Assembly: GCF_024679095.1 (NCBI RefSeq)
Contig: NC_066509.1
Location: forward strand, 12,616,669 to 12,680,668
DNA length: 64,000 bases
DNA from: Eriocheir sinensis
Lineage: Eukaryota > Arthropoda > Malacostraca > Decapoda > Varunidae
Direction of reading: 5' to 3'
Made by a program: the position numbers and the translations under genes. Every line of letters begins with the position of its first letter. Within the stretch, counting starts at the first letter, position 1. Below are positions 1 through 60,490 of the stretch, one piece after another. The notes beneath the pieces are model-generated. The model had not been told where the DNA came from and did no database searches. It saw only the letters and a program-made list of their open reading frames with translations.

Positions 1-255
1 CTATAATGCGGGTTCGAATCCGCCGCTAACCACCTGGGATTTTTCAGTCACCGCCGAATGGCCTAAGACTACCCACATGCTGTCCTGAAGACCCGGACTT
101 TAGAAGAAGCTGTACAGCGCAAGTGAAATCAAGAATGAGCCCCGGGCAAGAGCCAATAATAATGGCGCCACTATATAAACAATTGCTTGCGCCATGACGG
201 GCTCGGGCCGACCATCAGGCCCCAATGTAATAGCCTACCGGCGCTATAGGCCATA
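1..255 (+). mobile_element. tRNA-derived SINE, truncated by the window edge
   Basis: Starts inside the tRNA-like head: GGTTCGAATCC at 11-21 is a pol III B box. The body (from about 33) is closely related to the reverse complement of the copy at 3640-4000: shared GGGATTTTTCAG, ACTACCCACATGCTGTCC, GGCGCCACTATA and CCGACCATCAGG blocks, ending in a variant of CCTACCGGCGC.TAGGCC. Confidence 0.85.
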
Positions 256-912
256 TGTAAGAAAACAAAATCAAGATTATTAAGAGATGCAGCCCTCATT
301 CGGGAAATAGTTTTAAATTGGAACAAAATGCCACACGTACCACTCAGGAATAGAACAATGCAACGTATTCTAACACGAAACTTCTTTAAAAAATCACGCT
401 TTGCCTTGACCATTTATGTGTTAGTAATATCATTTCAAACGGGTCGGCCCCTTTGTGCGTGCCTGCAGGCAGCCCTATCTGCCAGCGGTAGTACCCTAAG
501 TACAACAATAACAAAATTGTCTTCACCGCCTTCCAATATACCAGACTCGGCAGTGACATCGCGTGTTACCAATACCAGACCCTTAATTTTCGGGAAGATC
601 ATCCATTTCATGCTCTCGTCATCAACAGGCGACCAGTGTCTCCGCTGCCTCCAGTAACTTTAGCTATTCAACCTTTCTTAACTTACGCGGCGATAACTTT
701 GTCGCGTAAGTCATGTTTGTTTAAGGTCGTTTTGCCGTAGCACCTCACGAAGGCTTACTGACAGTGAATTTCTCCATTGGCTGCGTCAAGTGCTTGTTGC
801 CCTCAGTACCGCCTGCCCGGCCCTGTCTTCCATACAGAAACTCCGAGCAGCCTCTCAAACTTACTGCCTCCTGTTTGAAATATGAGGACGTACATTCCGC
901 TAAGAAAGAAAA

Positions 913-1290
913 TTATATCCCAAAACATGAAGTAATAGTAAAAAGATCTAAAATATATACGCCACATACGGTTAGTACTGTTCATTCTCTCTTAGTTTCG
1001 TCCATTCTTTGCTCCGTAGCAGAGTGCGTACAGTCAACCAGGAATGAATATCCTTCCCAAGGAAATACTAGTAATAGAAAATATATATGTAAACTCCAAA
1101 ACATATATACAATTAGCTGTATTCATTGTCTCTAGTTCTCGCTCTATCTATTGTCACATTACGAGTGCATACAAGTAAATAAAATTCTACCCAAGGATAT
1201 GAAGAATAAAATGGTAAAAAAATATACAGTTGGCAACGTTCATCCTCTGTAGTTTTCGTTCTCTCTACTCTATCGTTCATTAGGTGGCCG
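913..1290. repeat. Degenerate tandem array, period about 135 bp, 3 copies
   Basis: Equivalent CCCAA points at 919, 1056 and 1190, each followed by an A-rich GTAATAG/ATAAAATGG segment, then a TTCAT.CTCT..TAG.TT.TC block. Confidence 0.6.
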
Positions 1291-2279
1291 ATCATTTTTT
1301 GGGCCACTGTGCAGCCCTTCCACCATGCGGAGCCGGAAACTCCGTGTTCGAGGTCACGTTTACTCATGGCAGCAGCGCCGGGGCTCGCTGTTACTACAAC
1401 CATTAATGAGGTTTTCTGGTAATTCCGTCAATGTGAGGGTTCGCGGAACACGCCAATACTTACTCAAGAACAGCTCGTGTTTACACATGTGCAGAGCCAA
1501 CATTAGCACCCGCCGCGGCATGAATCATGGACTCGCCAACCTCCGCCACCCCAGACAGGAAGGAAGACAACTTCTGGCGCTGTCACCGGTATGCCAGCTC
1601 CCTTATGGCCCTTTGACCACACTGCCTCACTGCGTACGTTGTTTGTTTCACCATTATTACTATCCGTACCACTATCTTCCGAACTTCAGCCACTAGCAAG
1701 ACCATTAGCATTCCAACGGATTTACTGCTTCTACTTTCCTCTTCAAACTGTTAGCAGCAGCAATAGCAATAAAAGCAACAGCAGCAACAACAGCAACAAT
1801 AAGAACAACAACAGCAGCAGAAGGAGGAGGAGGAGGAGGAGGAGGAGGAGGAGGAGAGGGAGCAGAGTAAACAGAGCCAGAAGGCTGGTGGGTTCATGGG
1901 TCCTGATGAGCCCGAGTCGCTGACGCAGCCAGTATTGCCCCGCCAGCCACCGTTAATACGTCACCAGTATTGACGCTGAGTAACTGCGTCTGACGCTCAA
2001 TAGCAGAAGGCAGAGGGCACGGCGGCCGCAACGTCTTACTTGAGTGGGGGAAATTGGCAATAACATGTCAAAACAACAGCAATAAAACCCCACACATGCA
2101 ATTTAGGTGGCTGCGAACATGGTGGTGAGTGGATGGGCAAACGAAGAAATAGAAATACCCCTGAACTAGTGTAGGATGACGAACTGCAAGCATTTATAGA
2201 CCTGTGTTTGATACTCGACACCAGGAGCTCGGCTTTCCTTTGACCCTGTGCAGCGTGGCACTGACTGGACAGCTGGCGG

Positions 2280-2455
2280 CTGGCTGACTTAGTAACTGGA
2301 TGGACGAGTGAATGGGTGGATGGATGGATGAACTGCTGACTGACTAACTGACTGACTGGGCGACTAACTATCTTGTTAATTGACTGATTAACTGCCTGGC
2401 TGGCTGGCTGACTGACTGATTCACTCACTCACTCACTCACTCACTCACTCACTCA

Positions 2456-2492
<37 letters not shown>

Positions 2493-2510
2493 TGACAGAC
2501 TTACTGGCTG
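2280..2510. repeat. Short-unit CTGACTGG/CTGGCTGG/CTCA repeat
   Basis: Runs of CTGACTGACTGG, CACTCACTCACT and CTGGCTGGCTGG tetramers derived from one another. Confidence 0.7.
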
Positions 2511-3037
2511 GGAGATGCTACCCCCAACACCCACATAAGAAGCAATCGTTGGAAATAAGTCTTAGCGGAGAGGAGGTCGCCGAGGAGAAGGCTGGAGGGA
2601 TGCATTACGCCCCTCTCCCCGCCGCCGCCTGGGATGCGTCACTCAGACAACACAAGGACGATCGCCCCCTTGAGGCAATCCGCGCGACACTCGATACAAA
2701 GTTGGCTCTTCATCTCAAGCCCGTAAAAACATCCCCTTCCTCGAGACGCGGGAGTCATATTTACTATCCAGACACACCTGCCGACGGAGGCAAAGCCCGG
2801 TAAGGCTGCCAGCTTTGAGACGAAACACGAACAGCTACTGAGCGTGACGGAATCGGATGTCAGAAAGAACGTATTGAGGATTGTGAACGGGAGAAACCAT
2901 ACGTATATTGGACAAGTGTCCGAGTACCATTCCCGAAAGATAAGCCTTCAGATCGTCAAAAAGAATAATAGAAATATCCATTTCGTTTGAGAAGCCATAC
3001 GTAGTTTTCCGGATTACTGAGTACCGCTCCCAAGACG

Positions 3038-3290
3038 AAAACCCTCAAACTCCCTCCAAATCATGATAAAGTATCGGGAAAGCAGCCTATTACCAACACA
3101 ATGTACGTTTCCCTGACGACTTCCTTGTAAATGCTGCACCACACATATCTATACCGGGTTCCAGGGTGGAATAGGTATTATAAAAACCCACAAACTCCCC
3201 CAATAAAATACAGTACCATGAAGTCAACCCATTACCCACATATTCAGGATTCCCTGACAGATTCCTCCACGTTAACACGGCAGACGCTAA
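3038..3290. repeat. Degenerate duplication, period about 145 bp
   Basis: AAAACCCTCAAACTCCC at 3038 recurs as AAAACCCACAAACTCCC at 3183, followed by matching ATTACC.ACA, TTCCCTGAC and GATTCCT-like blocks. Confidence 0.55.
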
Positions 3291-3639
3291 ACTAGTGTGG
3301 AGACGACGACGACGGTGACGGTGAGGCCAAGGGAACCATCCGTACACAACAAACTTCCGCTCTAATAAGTCTTGAAGTCTGTCAAGAGCAGCAGCAAGAC
3401 GTAACGCAATTTTTTAACTAATCTAAGATGACAGAATCGTTCGTCTATACTCAGAGAACCTAAAAGTACTTTTGGTGCTTTACGTACACTTGGTGGGGGA
3501 GACTGAGGGTAAGGAGTTGAGGAGGTTTTTTTTTTTTCACTGAATATATGGACGTAAGAATAGTGGGTATAAATAAGTAAATAACAAAAAATTAACAAAA
3601 AATGCTACTTATTTATATGATAGTGGGAAAAAATGGTAC

Positions 3640-4000
3640 TTTTTTTTTTTTTTTTTTTTTACGTCTGGGCCTATTGCGCCGGTAGGCTTCTTCCCGGTGG
3701 ATCCTGATGGTCGGTCCAAGGCTTCTTCCCGGTGGGTCCTGATGGTCGGCCCAGCCCGTTCTGGCGCAGGCGAGTGTTTATAGTGGCGCCATCTTGCATT
3801 GGCTCATGCTGCCCTCCCGGAGCTCATCTTTAATCCTAGAATCTAGAGTCCGGGTTGATAGGTGGTCTTCTGGACAGCATGTGGGTAGTTTTAAGCCACT
3901 CGGCGGCGGCTGAAAAATCCCAGCTTGGTGGCACCGGTCGGGGATTGAACTCGCGTCCTCCTGAACGCGGGGCCGTCTTGCTATCTGTTCAGCAAGGTGA
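3640..4000 (-). mobile_element. tRNA-derived SINE with poly(A) tail
   Basis: Reading the minus strand: tRNA-like head with B-box-like GAGTTCAATCCC (plus-strand 3941-3952), the same body as the copy at 1-255, then a 21-nt A tail (T run at 3640-3660). Near its 3' end a 35-bp unit is duplicated (from 3684 and from 3719), which the first copy lacks. The head boundary near 4000 is approximate. Confidence 0.85.
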
Positions 4001-4276
4001 TAGCCTTTAAATAAAATAGATGAATGAGTCTCGTCTTCCCTCACTCCTTGGCGTCGCCTGGGAGACCACACAAAAACTGGAGGGTTTATAATGAGTAGCA
4101 CAGCTTGAAGGACTGTTACGCCAGGTGATTCTGTTACATGAATACACTTCGCCCCTATCGTGTTAAGGATGGTGAGATGATACACAATACAGTGTTCTCC
4201 AAGGAAAGGAAAGGGCTGAATGCAGAAACACATCTTTGTATATACTGGAGGAGGGGAATGGAGAGGTAGTTTGGGA

Positions 4277-4621
4277 AAACATGGAAACATGGAAACATGG
4301 ACTAGCAGGCAGCAGAAAGCCTGTTGGCTCATTACTAGGCTGCCTGCGTTCAGTGATTTAATCAATCCGTTTGCCATAGGAGTGGCTTGCAGGGAAGGAT
4401 TAAAGCACTTGTGTACCTACTCTTGGGAACGTTCAGTTCACACCCGTTGCAGCAAAGTGGCGATCAATGCGTTTCTTGAAGGAGTTGATGGTCTCTGCGC
4501 TAACCACTTCTGCAGGAAGGCTGTTCCTGTGGCGAACAACTCTATTTGAGAAATAACTCCTGCCGATGTCGGTATTGCATCGCTTTGCTTGAATTGTTTT
4601 TCCGTTGTTTCTTGTTCTCAG
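4277..4621 (-). mobile_element. 5'-truncated non-LTR retrotransposon, 3' end
   Basis: Minus strand 4621-4433 is open for 62 codons and ends in a stop. It reads like the conserved C-terminus of many invertebrate LINE reverse transcriptases (a YFSNRVV.H.NSLP.EVV, then NSFKKRID pattern). A short 3' UTR follows and ends in three CCATGTTT octamers (plus-strand 4277-4300), a terminal repeat tail of the kind found in CR1/RTE-like elements. Everything upstream of the RT tail is missing. Confidence 0.75.
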
Positions 4622-4639
4622 GTTAGTTTGTAGGAAGGG

Positions 4640-4980
4640 GAAAGACAGGTTTGGGAGGGAGGTTAGGGGAAAGGTGGAATGGGGAAGGAAAAATGGAGGG
4701 GTAAGCTGGGGGAGGGAAGGGGAAGGGTAGGTTAGGGTAGCTAGGGTGGAGGTAAACTATGTGATGGAAAGGAAAGGGTAGGCGGAAAGAGGGAAGAGGA
4801 ATTGTAGGCCGGGGCAGGGAAGGGAAATGGTAGGTTAGGGAGGTTGGTGGGGAGATAGGAGTAGACTGGGGTGGAGGAGTGGGGTAGGTCAAGGGTGTGT
4901 GAAAGATAGGGTAGATTGGGGAAGGGAAGGGTAGGGGTAGTATGGGGGAAAGTAGGGGGAGGGGTTGACACGCCGAGGGC
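4640..4980. repeat. Purine-rich GGGAAGGG/GGTAGGTTAGGG repeat region
   Basis: Many imperfect units around GGGAAGGG(T)AGG and GGGTAGGTT. Long open frames on the minus strand are Pro/Ser/Phe-rich translations of it, not genes. Confidence 0.6.
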
Positions 4981-5269
4981 GAGGAGAAACAAACCGTCTG
5001 AAACACCCTGAAGAGGCCTCGGAATTTGGCTTCCAGAGGTTTACTGGTGAATGAATCCAATTTCCTGTCGGTGTTGTTGATAGCGACAGGCGTGTGGCGC
5101 CGCCAAGACTCGTCCCAAAGGCGTAAAAAGAAGAGTAATGAATGGCGAATCGATGGCCAATGGGAGAGCCTTTAAGACGCGTGTTGATCAATGGCAGCCA
5201 TCGATTCTTAATGGCCCCTATTTGAGAGGCTTCCAATAAAGGGCATAATGGTGTTAACGGCCGCTGCTC

Positions 5270-5850
5270 GACATGATAATCGACAAAGGAAGTGGCTGGG
5301 GCCGCTACATAGAAAAAAACAGGTACAGCGTGGCTAGGGCTTGTATGCAGCAACCAATATACAAAGTGTTGCTTGTCTGATACGTCAATAAAGAGACGAG
5401 ACATGCAGGATGAAGCTACTTAGATTAATAAATGAAACGATAGACCTGTATACAGAAAACTGAATACAAAGTGGTGTGGCCCTGTAGTGCTTAAAAATAA
5501 GATACAGTGTTGCTTGTCTGATACTACACTCTTATGAATAGACAAAATATAATGGCATGGACGACAAAGCGATAGGAGAGAGAGGGTTTAAAAAAGGATA
5601 CAAAGTGACAGGCATCTGGACATAGAAGACTAGCAACAAAGTGGTAATGGTCTGTACATAGAAAACTAGATACAAAGTCTTGGCCGTTAATTAAAACATC
5701 CATGAAGTCAATCAGGGATAAATCGAAGAAAAATGTTGTACAAAGTGTTGCTCGCCTTGCGCATCAATGAGTGAACGAGATGTACGAGAAGCCCTTCTCA
5801 AGTAAATGAACGAGATGCAAGGGAGCGATACAGCGGCGGAGAATGGGATG
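5270..5850. repeat. Degenerate array around ATACAAAGTGTTGCTTGTCTGATAC
   Basis: Anchor motif at about 5361, 5504 and 5740, with weaker ATACAAAGTG copies at about 5464, 5599 and 5671. First spacing 143 bp. Confidence 0.55.
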
Positions 5851-6125
5851 GAAGGGGATGGAATAAGGAGGGATTCATAAATCTCCCGCCAGATTACAGA
5901 TTTTTAATCACGGGAGTCACTCTGACGGCCGCGATAAATAATCTAAACAAAGATATATTGCACGAACACTTTATGAACTGGGAAAATATATAAAACAAAA
6001 ACGTGCACGCGCGGGAAGGTAAAAGAATACACATACAAAAATAATGCCATTGAAACGTGAAGAGATACCAAGAGCTGAACGTATATTATTGAACAGGGGA
6101 GTATATTTTCCTTTATGGCTTACTT

Positions 6126-6128
<3 letters not shown>

Positions 6129-6215
<87 letters not shown>
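6129..6215. repeat. GA microsatellite, 87 bp
   Basis: Uninterrupted GA dinucleotides. Confidence 0.98.
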
Positions 6216-6224
<9 letters not shown>

Positions 6225-6954
6225 CCAAAAGGAGGAGGAGGAGATGGAGGAGGAGGAGGAGGCTAGACACGGCGGGACAAAGAGGACTCACGAGTGTTCC
6301 AAAGTTGACTATCACTCGCAGATCGCGCTCTGAATTCTACAAGTTTAATGAATTTAGACAAGAGCGAGGCAGCCAGTCGGGCGTGTAGGCGGCGGGCACA
6401 ACACACGGCCATGGGTGAGCCTTTTCGCTCCGGCAAACCTACTGTGTTTTACTATTCTGAGAGTGTACAGCATTCGCGGCGCCGCGCTGTGAGAGCAGGT
6501 CAGGGGAAGGCAAGGCAAGGTAGGGCAGGGGAAGCGTGTGTGCGTCCACTCAGCCTGATTTCACGGCCCAGTGCATTTAGTGTCCCAAACGGCGTCCTTC
6601 ACCTTGATTTCAAAGTATACAATAAGCTTGAACCCATGCTAGTATTTCTATCGTGTTTGTTATTCCTCGCGTGTATTTGTATTTGTGATTAGCGCGCGTT
6701 CAATGCACTATTCAAACCCTTGGAGTATGCCCGCTTTTTCTAGTTTCTGTATGGACTCAAGGTTGTGATTTAGCCGTATAAACTCTGGCGTTGATATGTA
6801 TGAACGAACAAGGCAAGGCAGCAGTGAAGGCAAGTCTCAGTTTGTAATCAGAGGAAACACGTCACTCAGACCGGCATAAGCGACGCCTGTTTGACGCAGA
6901 CGAACCACTGCTGCAGCTCTTACGATACTCATTTCCATTCTTGGCAAGAACCAG

Positions 6955-7152
6955 TACTACTCCTACTACTGTTGCTACTCTTACTACTATTACCACTTCT
7001 ACGACTACAGCGACTACTACTACTACTACTACTTCTACTACTACTACTACTACTATTATTACTACTACTAATGTTGCTACTATTGCTGATGCAATTGCGA
7101 CTGGTAGCAACCACAAGTTCCACTAACATTATTTATACAGCAATCATGCACC

Positions 7153-7207
<55 letters not shown>
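6955..7207. repeat. ACT-type trinucleotide tract plus CA microsatellite
   Basis: Imperfect TAC/ACT repeats 6955-7085, then a pure CA run 7155-7207. Confidence 0.95.
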
Positions 7208-7209
<2 letters not shown>

Positions 7210-7705
7210 TGCTTCTACAAACAGTAGTCTCGTCAAATAAAAGCAATGGCATGACTGGACTCCGTTACCCTTCCTCCTCTTCCTCCTCCTCCTCCTCCTC
7301 CTCCGCCTGGCCTTGAGCGCCTTCTACCCCGTGCAGGCGCCGGACTATAAATCCCGGTTATGCTAAATATAACCCGCATCCACACACTGCTCCAGCGGGC
7401 CGCAGCGCCGCCAGTTCCGGCCCCGTGATGACGGCCCGCTCTGCCCTGAGTTATGTGGAGGCGATCACAATTACGGGGGACACCCGGAGGAGGTGCAGAG
7501 TGAGGCAAGATAAAGGAGGGCATCAAAGGACTGGAAAAGTGGCCCACCTGCATGGAGACAAATACCGCCGGAAGACTTGGCGCTGCAGTGGATGGTAAAA
7601 AAGGGGGATATGAGGGATGAGGGACGAGGTTGTTGGGTTCGTGAAGCGAAAATGTGAAAATGAGAAAATTAGATACAAAGACAGATTTTTATTATAATAA
7701 ATGTA

Positions 7706-7884
<179 letters not shown>

Positions 7885-8394
7885 CAAGAGGCAGTGAGGA
7901 AAGTTAGTGGAGCGTAAGAAGAAGAATCGAAAGTCAAATTTACCCCACAGTTTCCTGTCTGTTTCAAATCTAATTACCTAACGAGCCTCGCCTGCACGGG
8001 TCATACTCAACGCGTGGCCGGCACGACTCCGCGCCCGGACACAAGCGAGGCCCCCACTCACGGGAAGGCTGAACCAAGAGTTTTGTGCAGGAATATGAAT
8101 CACTGTAAATTTATCATTGGGAAATACAGACGCGCATGCCGGAAACATGTTAGATATCCTGTGAAATTACTCAGAAGATAAGGGAATGAGAGAAAATAAA
8201 ATATAAAAGCTCTGTGAATAGGTATCTTAAAAAAAACTTCTTTAAACGCGTGGCACAAAACAGCTGATGCGGGAACGAGCGAGCCAACGAGGCCGCGCCG
8301 AGTCACGCGAGACGTCACTTGATGCCCGGAGTGATTATGCAGCTGTGACTTCCCCGGGAAGGACGTAGTTATGTCTATGGTAATGAGGAATTTG

Positions 8395-8647
<253 letters not shown>

Positions 8648-8877
8648 TTCCCTTGCTCCTGTGTCGCGCTCTCTGTTCCCTGCCGTTTCCACTTACTCTT
8701 CCCCCTCCTCCTCCTCCTCCTCCTGCTCCTCTTCCTCCTGCTCCTCCTCCTTCTCCTCCTCCTCCTCCTCCCCTTCCTAAATATGTTGCTATTAAACTTC
8801 CAATTAGTCGAGCGCAAGTATTCTCAAAATCATGTTTGGTGTAATGGTTCCTTTTTTTTGTCCATTACAATGTTAGG

Positions 8878-9450
8878 AAATCTCAACATATTTTTTTCTT
8901 CCGAGCTATGGAGGGTTTGAATACCTTTCCACGCACTATGACAGCACACAAAGCAAACACAGTAATAAAGAAAACGTAAATCAGACCGGCAGCTTCCTCA
9001 TCATTGTCACACTTGCATTTGTTTTCTTCCTTCGAGTTGTGTAGTTTATGGACCCACTCCTACTTCTGAAAAACGTATCATGATAATGGTACACTAACCA
9101 ACCAAAAATATAAAAAAACAGGAAAGAGTCGGGAATTTCTCCAGCAGGGCGAAATTAACGCCTGTTTTCTTCAAGCTATGTAGATCTGAACATAATACTT
9201 AAAAAGAACGCTTGAAGATCACACAAACCAACCTCTCCTTGTAACACCAAAAATAAGCGCTGAAACTTCCTTTGTGTAGCCACAACACTAACATGACTTT
9301 CCCTTTAGACCCGCACACACTCACTCTCTTCCCCTCCGAGAACACCTCAAGAAAACACACAAACCAAACCCCAAAAGAAAAAACAGAAAACACACACACA
9401 GGAACTTCCCCAGCGGAGCCACACTAACACTTGTTCTCTTCCTCCCTCAG
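8878..9450. repeat. Degenerate tandem array ending in the exon 1 splice acceptor
   Basis: Five units at about 8878, 8989, 9131, 9259 and 9400 (spacings 111, 142, 128, 141). Units 2-5 share an AACTTCC..(A)GC.G..CCACA.TAACA-like core, and all five end in a pyrimidine tract plus AG: CTTCCGAG, CTTCCTTCGAG, TTTTCTTCAAG, TTTCCCTTTAG and CTTCCTCCCTCAG. The last is the real acceptor. Confidence 0.6.
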
Positions 9451-57681
<48,231 letters not shown>

Positions 57682-57822
57682 TCCACGGATCGCCCTGGTC
57701 AAGCCTCACCTTGTTATTACTGAGCAGCCGGAGAGCGTCGGGCTGAGCCACATTTGGAGAAGCGACAACATGCTGTGCGGAAGCTTCGGCCGTAGTGAGT
57801 GTCCCGGCGGCGTGCTGTGCCG

Positions 57823-57830
57823 TGTACATA
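57823..57830 (+). promoter_or_regulatory. Pumilio-type motif UGUACAUA (site 1)
   Basis: Exact match to the PUF consensus UGUANAUA, 142 nt after the stop codon. Confidence 0.4.
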
Positions 57831-58886
57831 TCTAGGGTCCAATATAGGCTTTGTATACTCGAGTGTGTGAGCATGACTCGCGCCGGCCAGGACAGGCGCC
57901 CCACCCTGCTGCCCCGGCCACGACCCTTGGCGGGGCCTGTGGACGAGGGGAGGAGCGCGCCCCCCGCAAGCCTTCCACTGCAAGACTACGGCAAGACGGA
58001 GATTAGAGAAGCGTTCCTACTGTGGTGCAATAGTCGTAAGATTAAGTCGATGTACTAAAGTGTGAAATGTTTTTTTTCTTAGAAACATACCGAGAATGCT
58101 GTTCTCTGTTCTCCATAAAGTTTGAACATTTGAAAAAGCTCGTCAGAGTAGAAGGTGATATTTTCCATGTATAGAAAAAGTTCTCCTTATATACACATAC
58201 ACACACATATGACCCAGGAATCTTACATTATATTAATATATTGCTGGGAATATATTTTACATTCAAGCGATCCCCCAATCCAATGTACCGTAGAGCTGTA
58301 GTGGCCGCGGGGCTCCTCGATACCCAAGCCCGAGTCCCTCCCCGGCCGGCGGAGCGGGAACGAGTGCGGGCGATCGGCTGCAACACACGGAGAGTCAGGC
58401 CTTCAGAGTGGCTCTTGAAGCTGGCCCATAATCAAGCGGGAGTTGCAGTCAAGCTTTCATGCAGCTTCAAAATTCGACCTTGTGGCAAGTAGCGAGTTGT
58501 GAGGAGGCAGGGGCGGCCCGGCGCCGTGCGCTGCCGCCCCTGTACGCCCCTCCTAGCCTTGCCGTGCTGCAGGGGAACAGTATCTTGCACGTATTGGTTC
58601 CGCCATAATTCGAGTCTCAGGGAAGCAAAAATATTGCTACAAATTTGGGAGAGGGTAACCTTAGCTCACAACGCTTATGGAGAATACAGCCGAGGGGTTA
58701 AAGAAACAGTAAACAAGCAGCTCTCCAGCGATCTTCATCTGGCCCGCTTGAATTTCTGGCGTGTAGTCCTTCACCCCCCCCCCCTTCCGAGGAGCACCAG
58801 ACCCCGCGACCGCTCGCTTCACGTCTTGTTGGCTGTTGTTGTTGTTGTTGTTGTTACAGTATTTTGTGAAACGTAAACATGACTGA

Positions 58887-58892
58887 AATAAA
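58887..58892 (+). terminator. Candidate proximal polyadenylation signal AATAAA
   Basis: Canonical hexamer 1.2 kb after the stop codon with T-rich sequence following. Use here would exclude three of the four TGTACATA motifs. Another AATAAA is at 60112-60117. Confidence 0.35.
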
Positions 58893-59805
58893 TAAGTTCC
58901 TTTGATTTATTCTGCCGAGGAACCAACCAGAGTAACTTCTCTAGTCGGCTTGGACCCGCCTCCCCGCCGGGCCGAGGGACACTCTCGCGCAGGGGCTCAG
59001 CATGGCCGGCCAGAGAAGTGGCTTGCGCTGCGCCGCCTCGCCGCTTGCTGCACGTGTGGTCGCCGCGCAGGGAACTGTGCCTAGCGTTGTAGTCAGGCTG
59101 CGTGCCGCGTGCCGCGCACCCTTCCGTGAACACATTGGCTCGGTACTGTGCACACGAGACAAATGACATCCTTAATTAGAGAAAAGTGCCACAAACCAAT
59201 AACCAATGTGGATTATCACTGTCCTTGTGTGTTTGTTTCCTGTGGACACGCCAGAAACAACGAAATTCTCCTATAAATGCCAGACAGGACACCAATAAGC
59301 TATACGAGAAGGATGAGTGTTCCTTTAGGGGCGAAAGGACAGTGTCCAGGAATGTCTCATTATATACTCGTGATACATCAGTGTTAATTAATATCTTCCT
59401 CTTTTTAGGTGTGGTTACTAGTTATATACCATGTACACATCAAGTAACCGAAAAAATATATTTATCAAGCAATTCGCAATACTATTGTATTGTGTAGGAA
59501 GATTTCCTCCCATAACGGCATTTATGAGAGTGGCAGAGCCGGGCAGGGCCGCCACCACCGCCGCCGGCACTCAGCCCTCGCTGTCCTCTTCCTCCCCGTC
59601 CCTGACCTCCACATCCCCAGTCTTCCTGATTGTTTGTTGCCATTTAGACCATCAGAGCGTCGGTATGTGCAGGCTGTTGACCAGGGCTGATCAAGCCCTG
59701 CAGAGAGGAAACGGAATACTCGCAGCCCCGCCAGAGGGCCAGAGGCGGAGGCTCAGCGACCCTCTGCTGCACGTACAGCACCGTCAGAACATTGAAATAC
59801 GCAGG

Positions 59806-59936
<131 letters not shown>

Positions 59937-60368
59937 CATACTTTCACACACATAAAATGACAACAATGGGCCAAAGAAGTATGAATGACATTAACTGTTT
60001 TAAAAGTCATCTGTCACGAGTCGGAGCAAGGTACGGTAAAACGCTCTGAACTCATGATACATTGCGCTAAACATTAATAACATGCTGCATCAAAGAATTG
60101 GTGAGAAAAATAATAAAATCGGGCTCATCGTCACAAACACCGAGAGTAAGGATGAAACTGATATATATGAGCTTTGAATGGTAAATTACTTTTACTATTT
60201 TTCTATTGTTTTAGGCCGTAGAAACGTGTGGTTCTAAAATGTTGCATTAACTTCTCCCAACTTGGTAGTTTCTGAACATCATGTCGATAAGACTTAGAGC
60301 ATCGTGTACTACCATTGTGTTTCGTCTTTAGGTGTGGCGAAGAGGTCTAACAGGGCGCCCCCTTGCCA

Positions 60369-60471
60369 TGTACATAGACTGCAGGAGCGCATGCGTCATA
60401 TCACATGTTCATTGTCACGTTCATCACATATCTGTGTACATATCAAAATATTTGTAATTTTTTTGTACATA
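60369..60471 (+). promoter_or_regulatory. Cluster of three UGUACAUA motifs (sites 2-4)
   Basis: Exact TGTACATA at 60369-60376, 60435-60442 and 60464-60471, all within 103 nt and ending 14 nt before the AATAAA. Clustering on the sense strand near the poly(A) site is the arrangement expected for Pumilio-controlled mRNAs. Confidence 0.45.
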
Positions 60472-60484
60472 TGCTTACAGTTGT

Positions 60485-60490
60485 AATAAA
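60485..60490 (+). terminator. Distal polyadenylation signal AATAAA
   Basis: Canonical hexamer in an AT-rich context with T-rich sequence 30-60 nt further downstream. Best candidate for the gene's 3' end. Confidence 0.55.

Larger units (their letters stand above)
256..3639. other. Upstream non-coding DNA
   Basis: No gene recognised. Contains a degenerate array near 913-1290 (period 134-137 bp), AAC/AGC-rich and GGA repeats at about 1755-1860, a CTGACTGG/CTCA-type short repeat at 2290-2510, and a degenerate duplication at 3038/3183 (period 145). The short open frames do not resemble proteins. Confidence 0.6.

Noticed and set aside
1..32. Partial tRNA gene at the left edge (GGTTCGAATCC, CCACC)
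   Set aside because: The sequence continues directly into a SINE body that is repeated at 3640-4000, so it is a SINE head rather than a tRNA.
3778..4377. 199-codon minus-strand frame
   Set aside because: Runs across the SINE and LINE 3' UTR; a by-product of mobile-element sequence.
6411..6420. GCCATGGGTGAG, a Kozak-like ATG next to a donor-like GGTGAG
   Set aside because: Splicing ATGG onto 9451 gives an early stop in the rst frame, and there is no other support.
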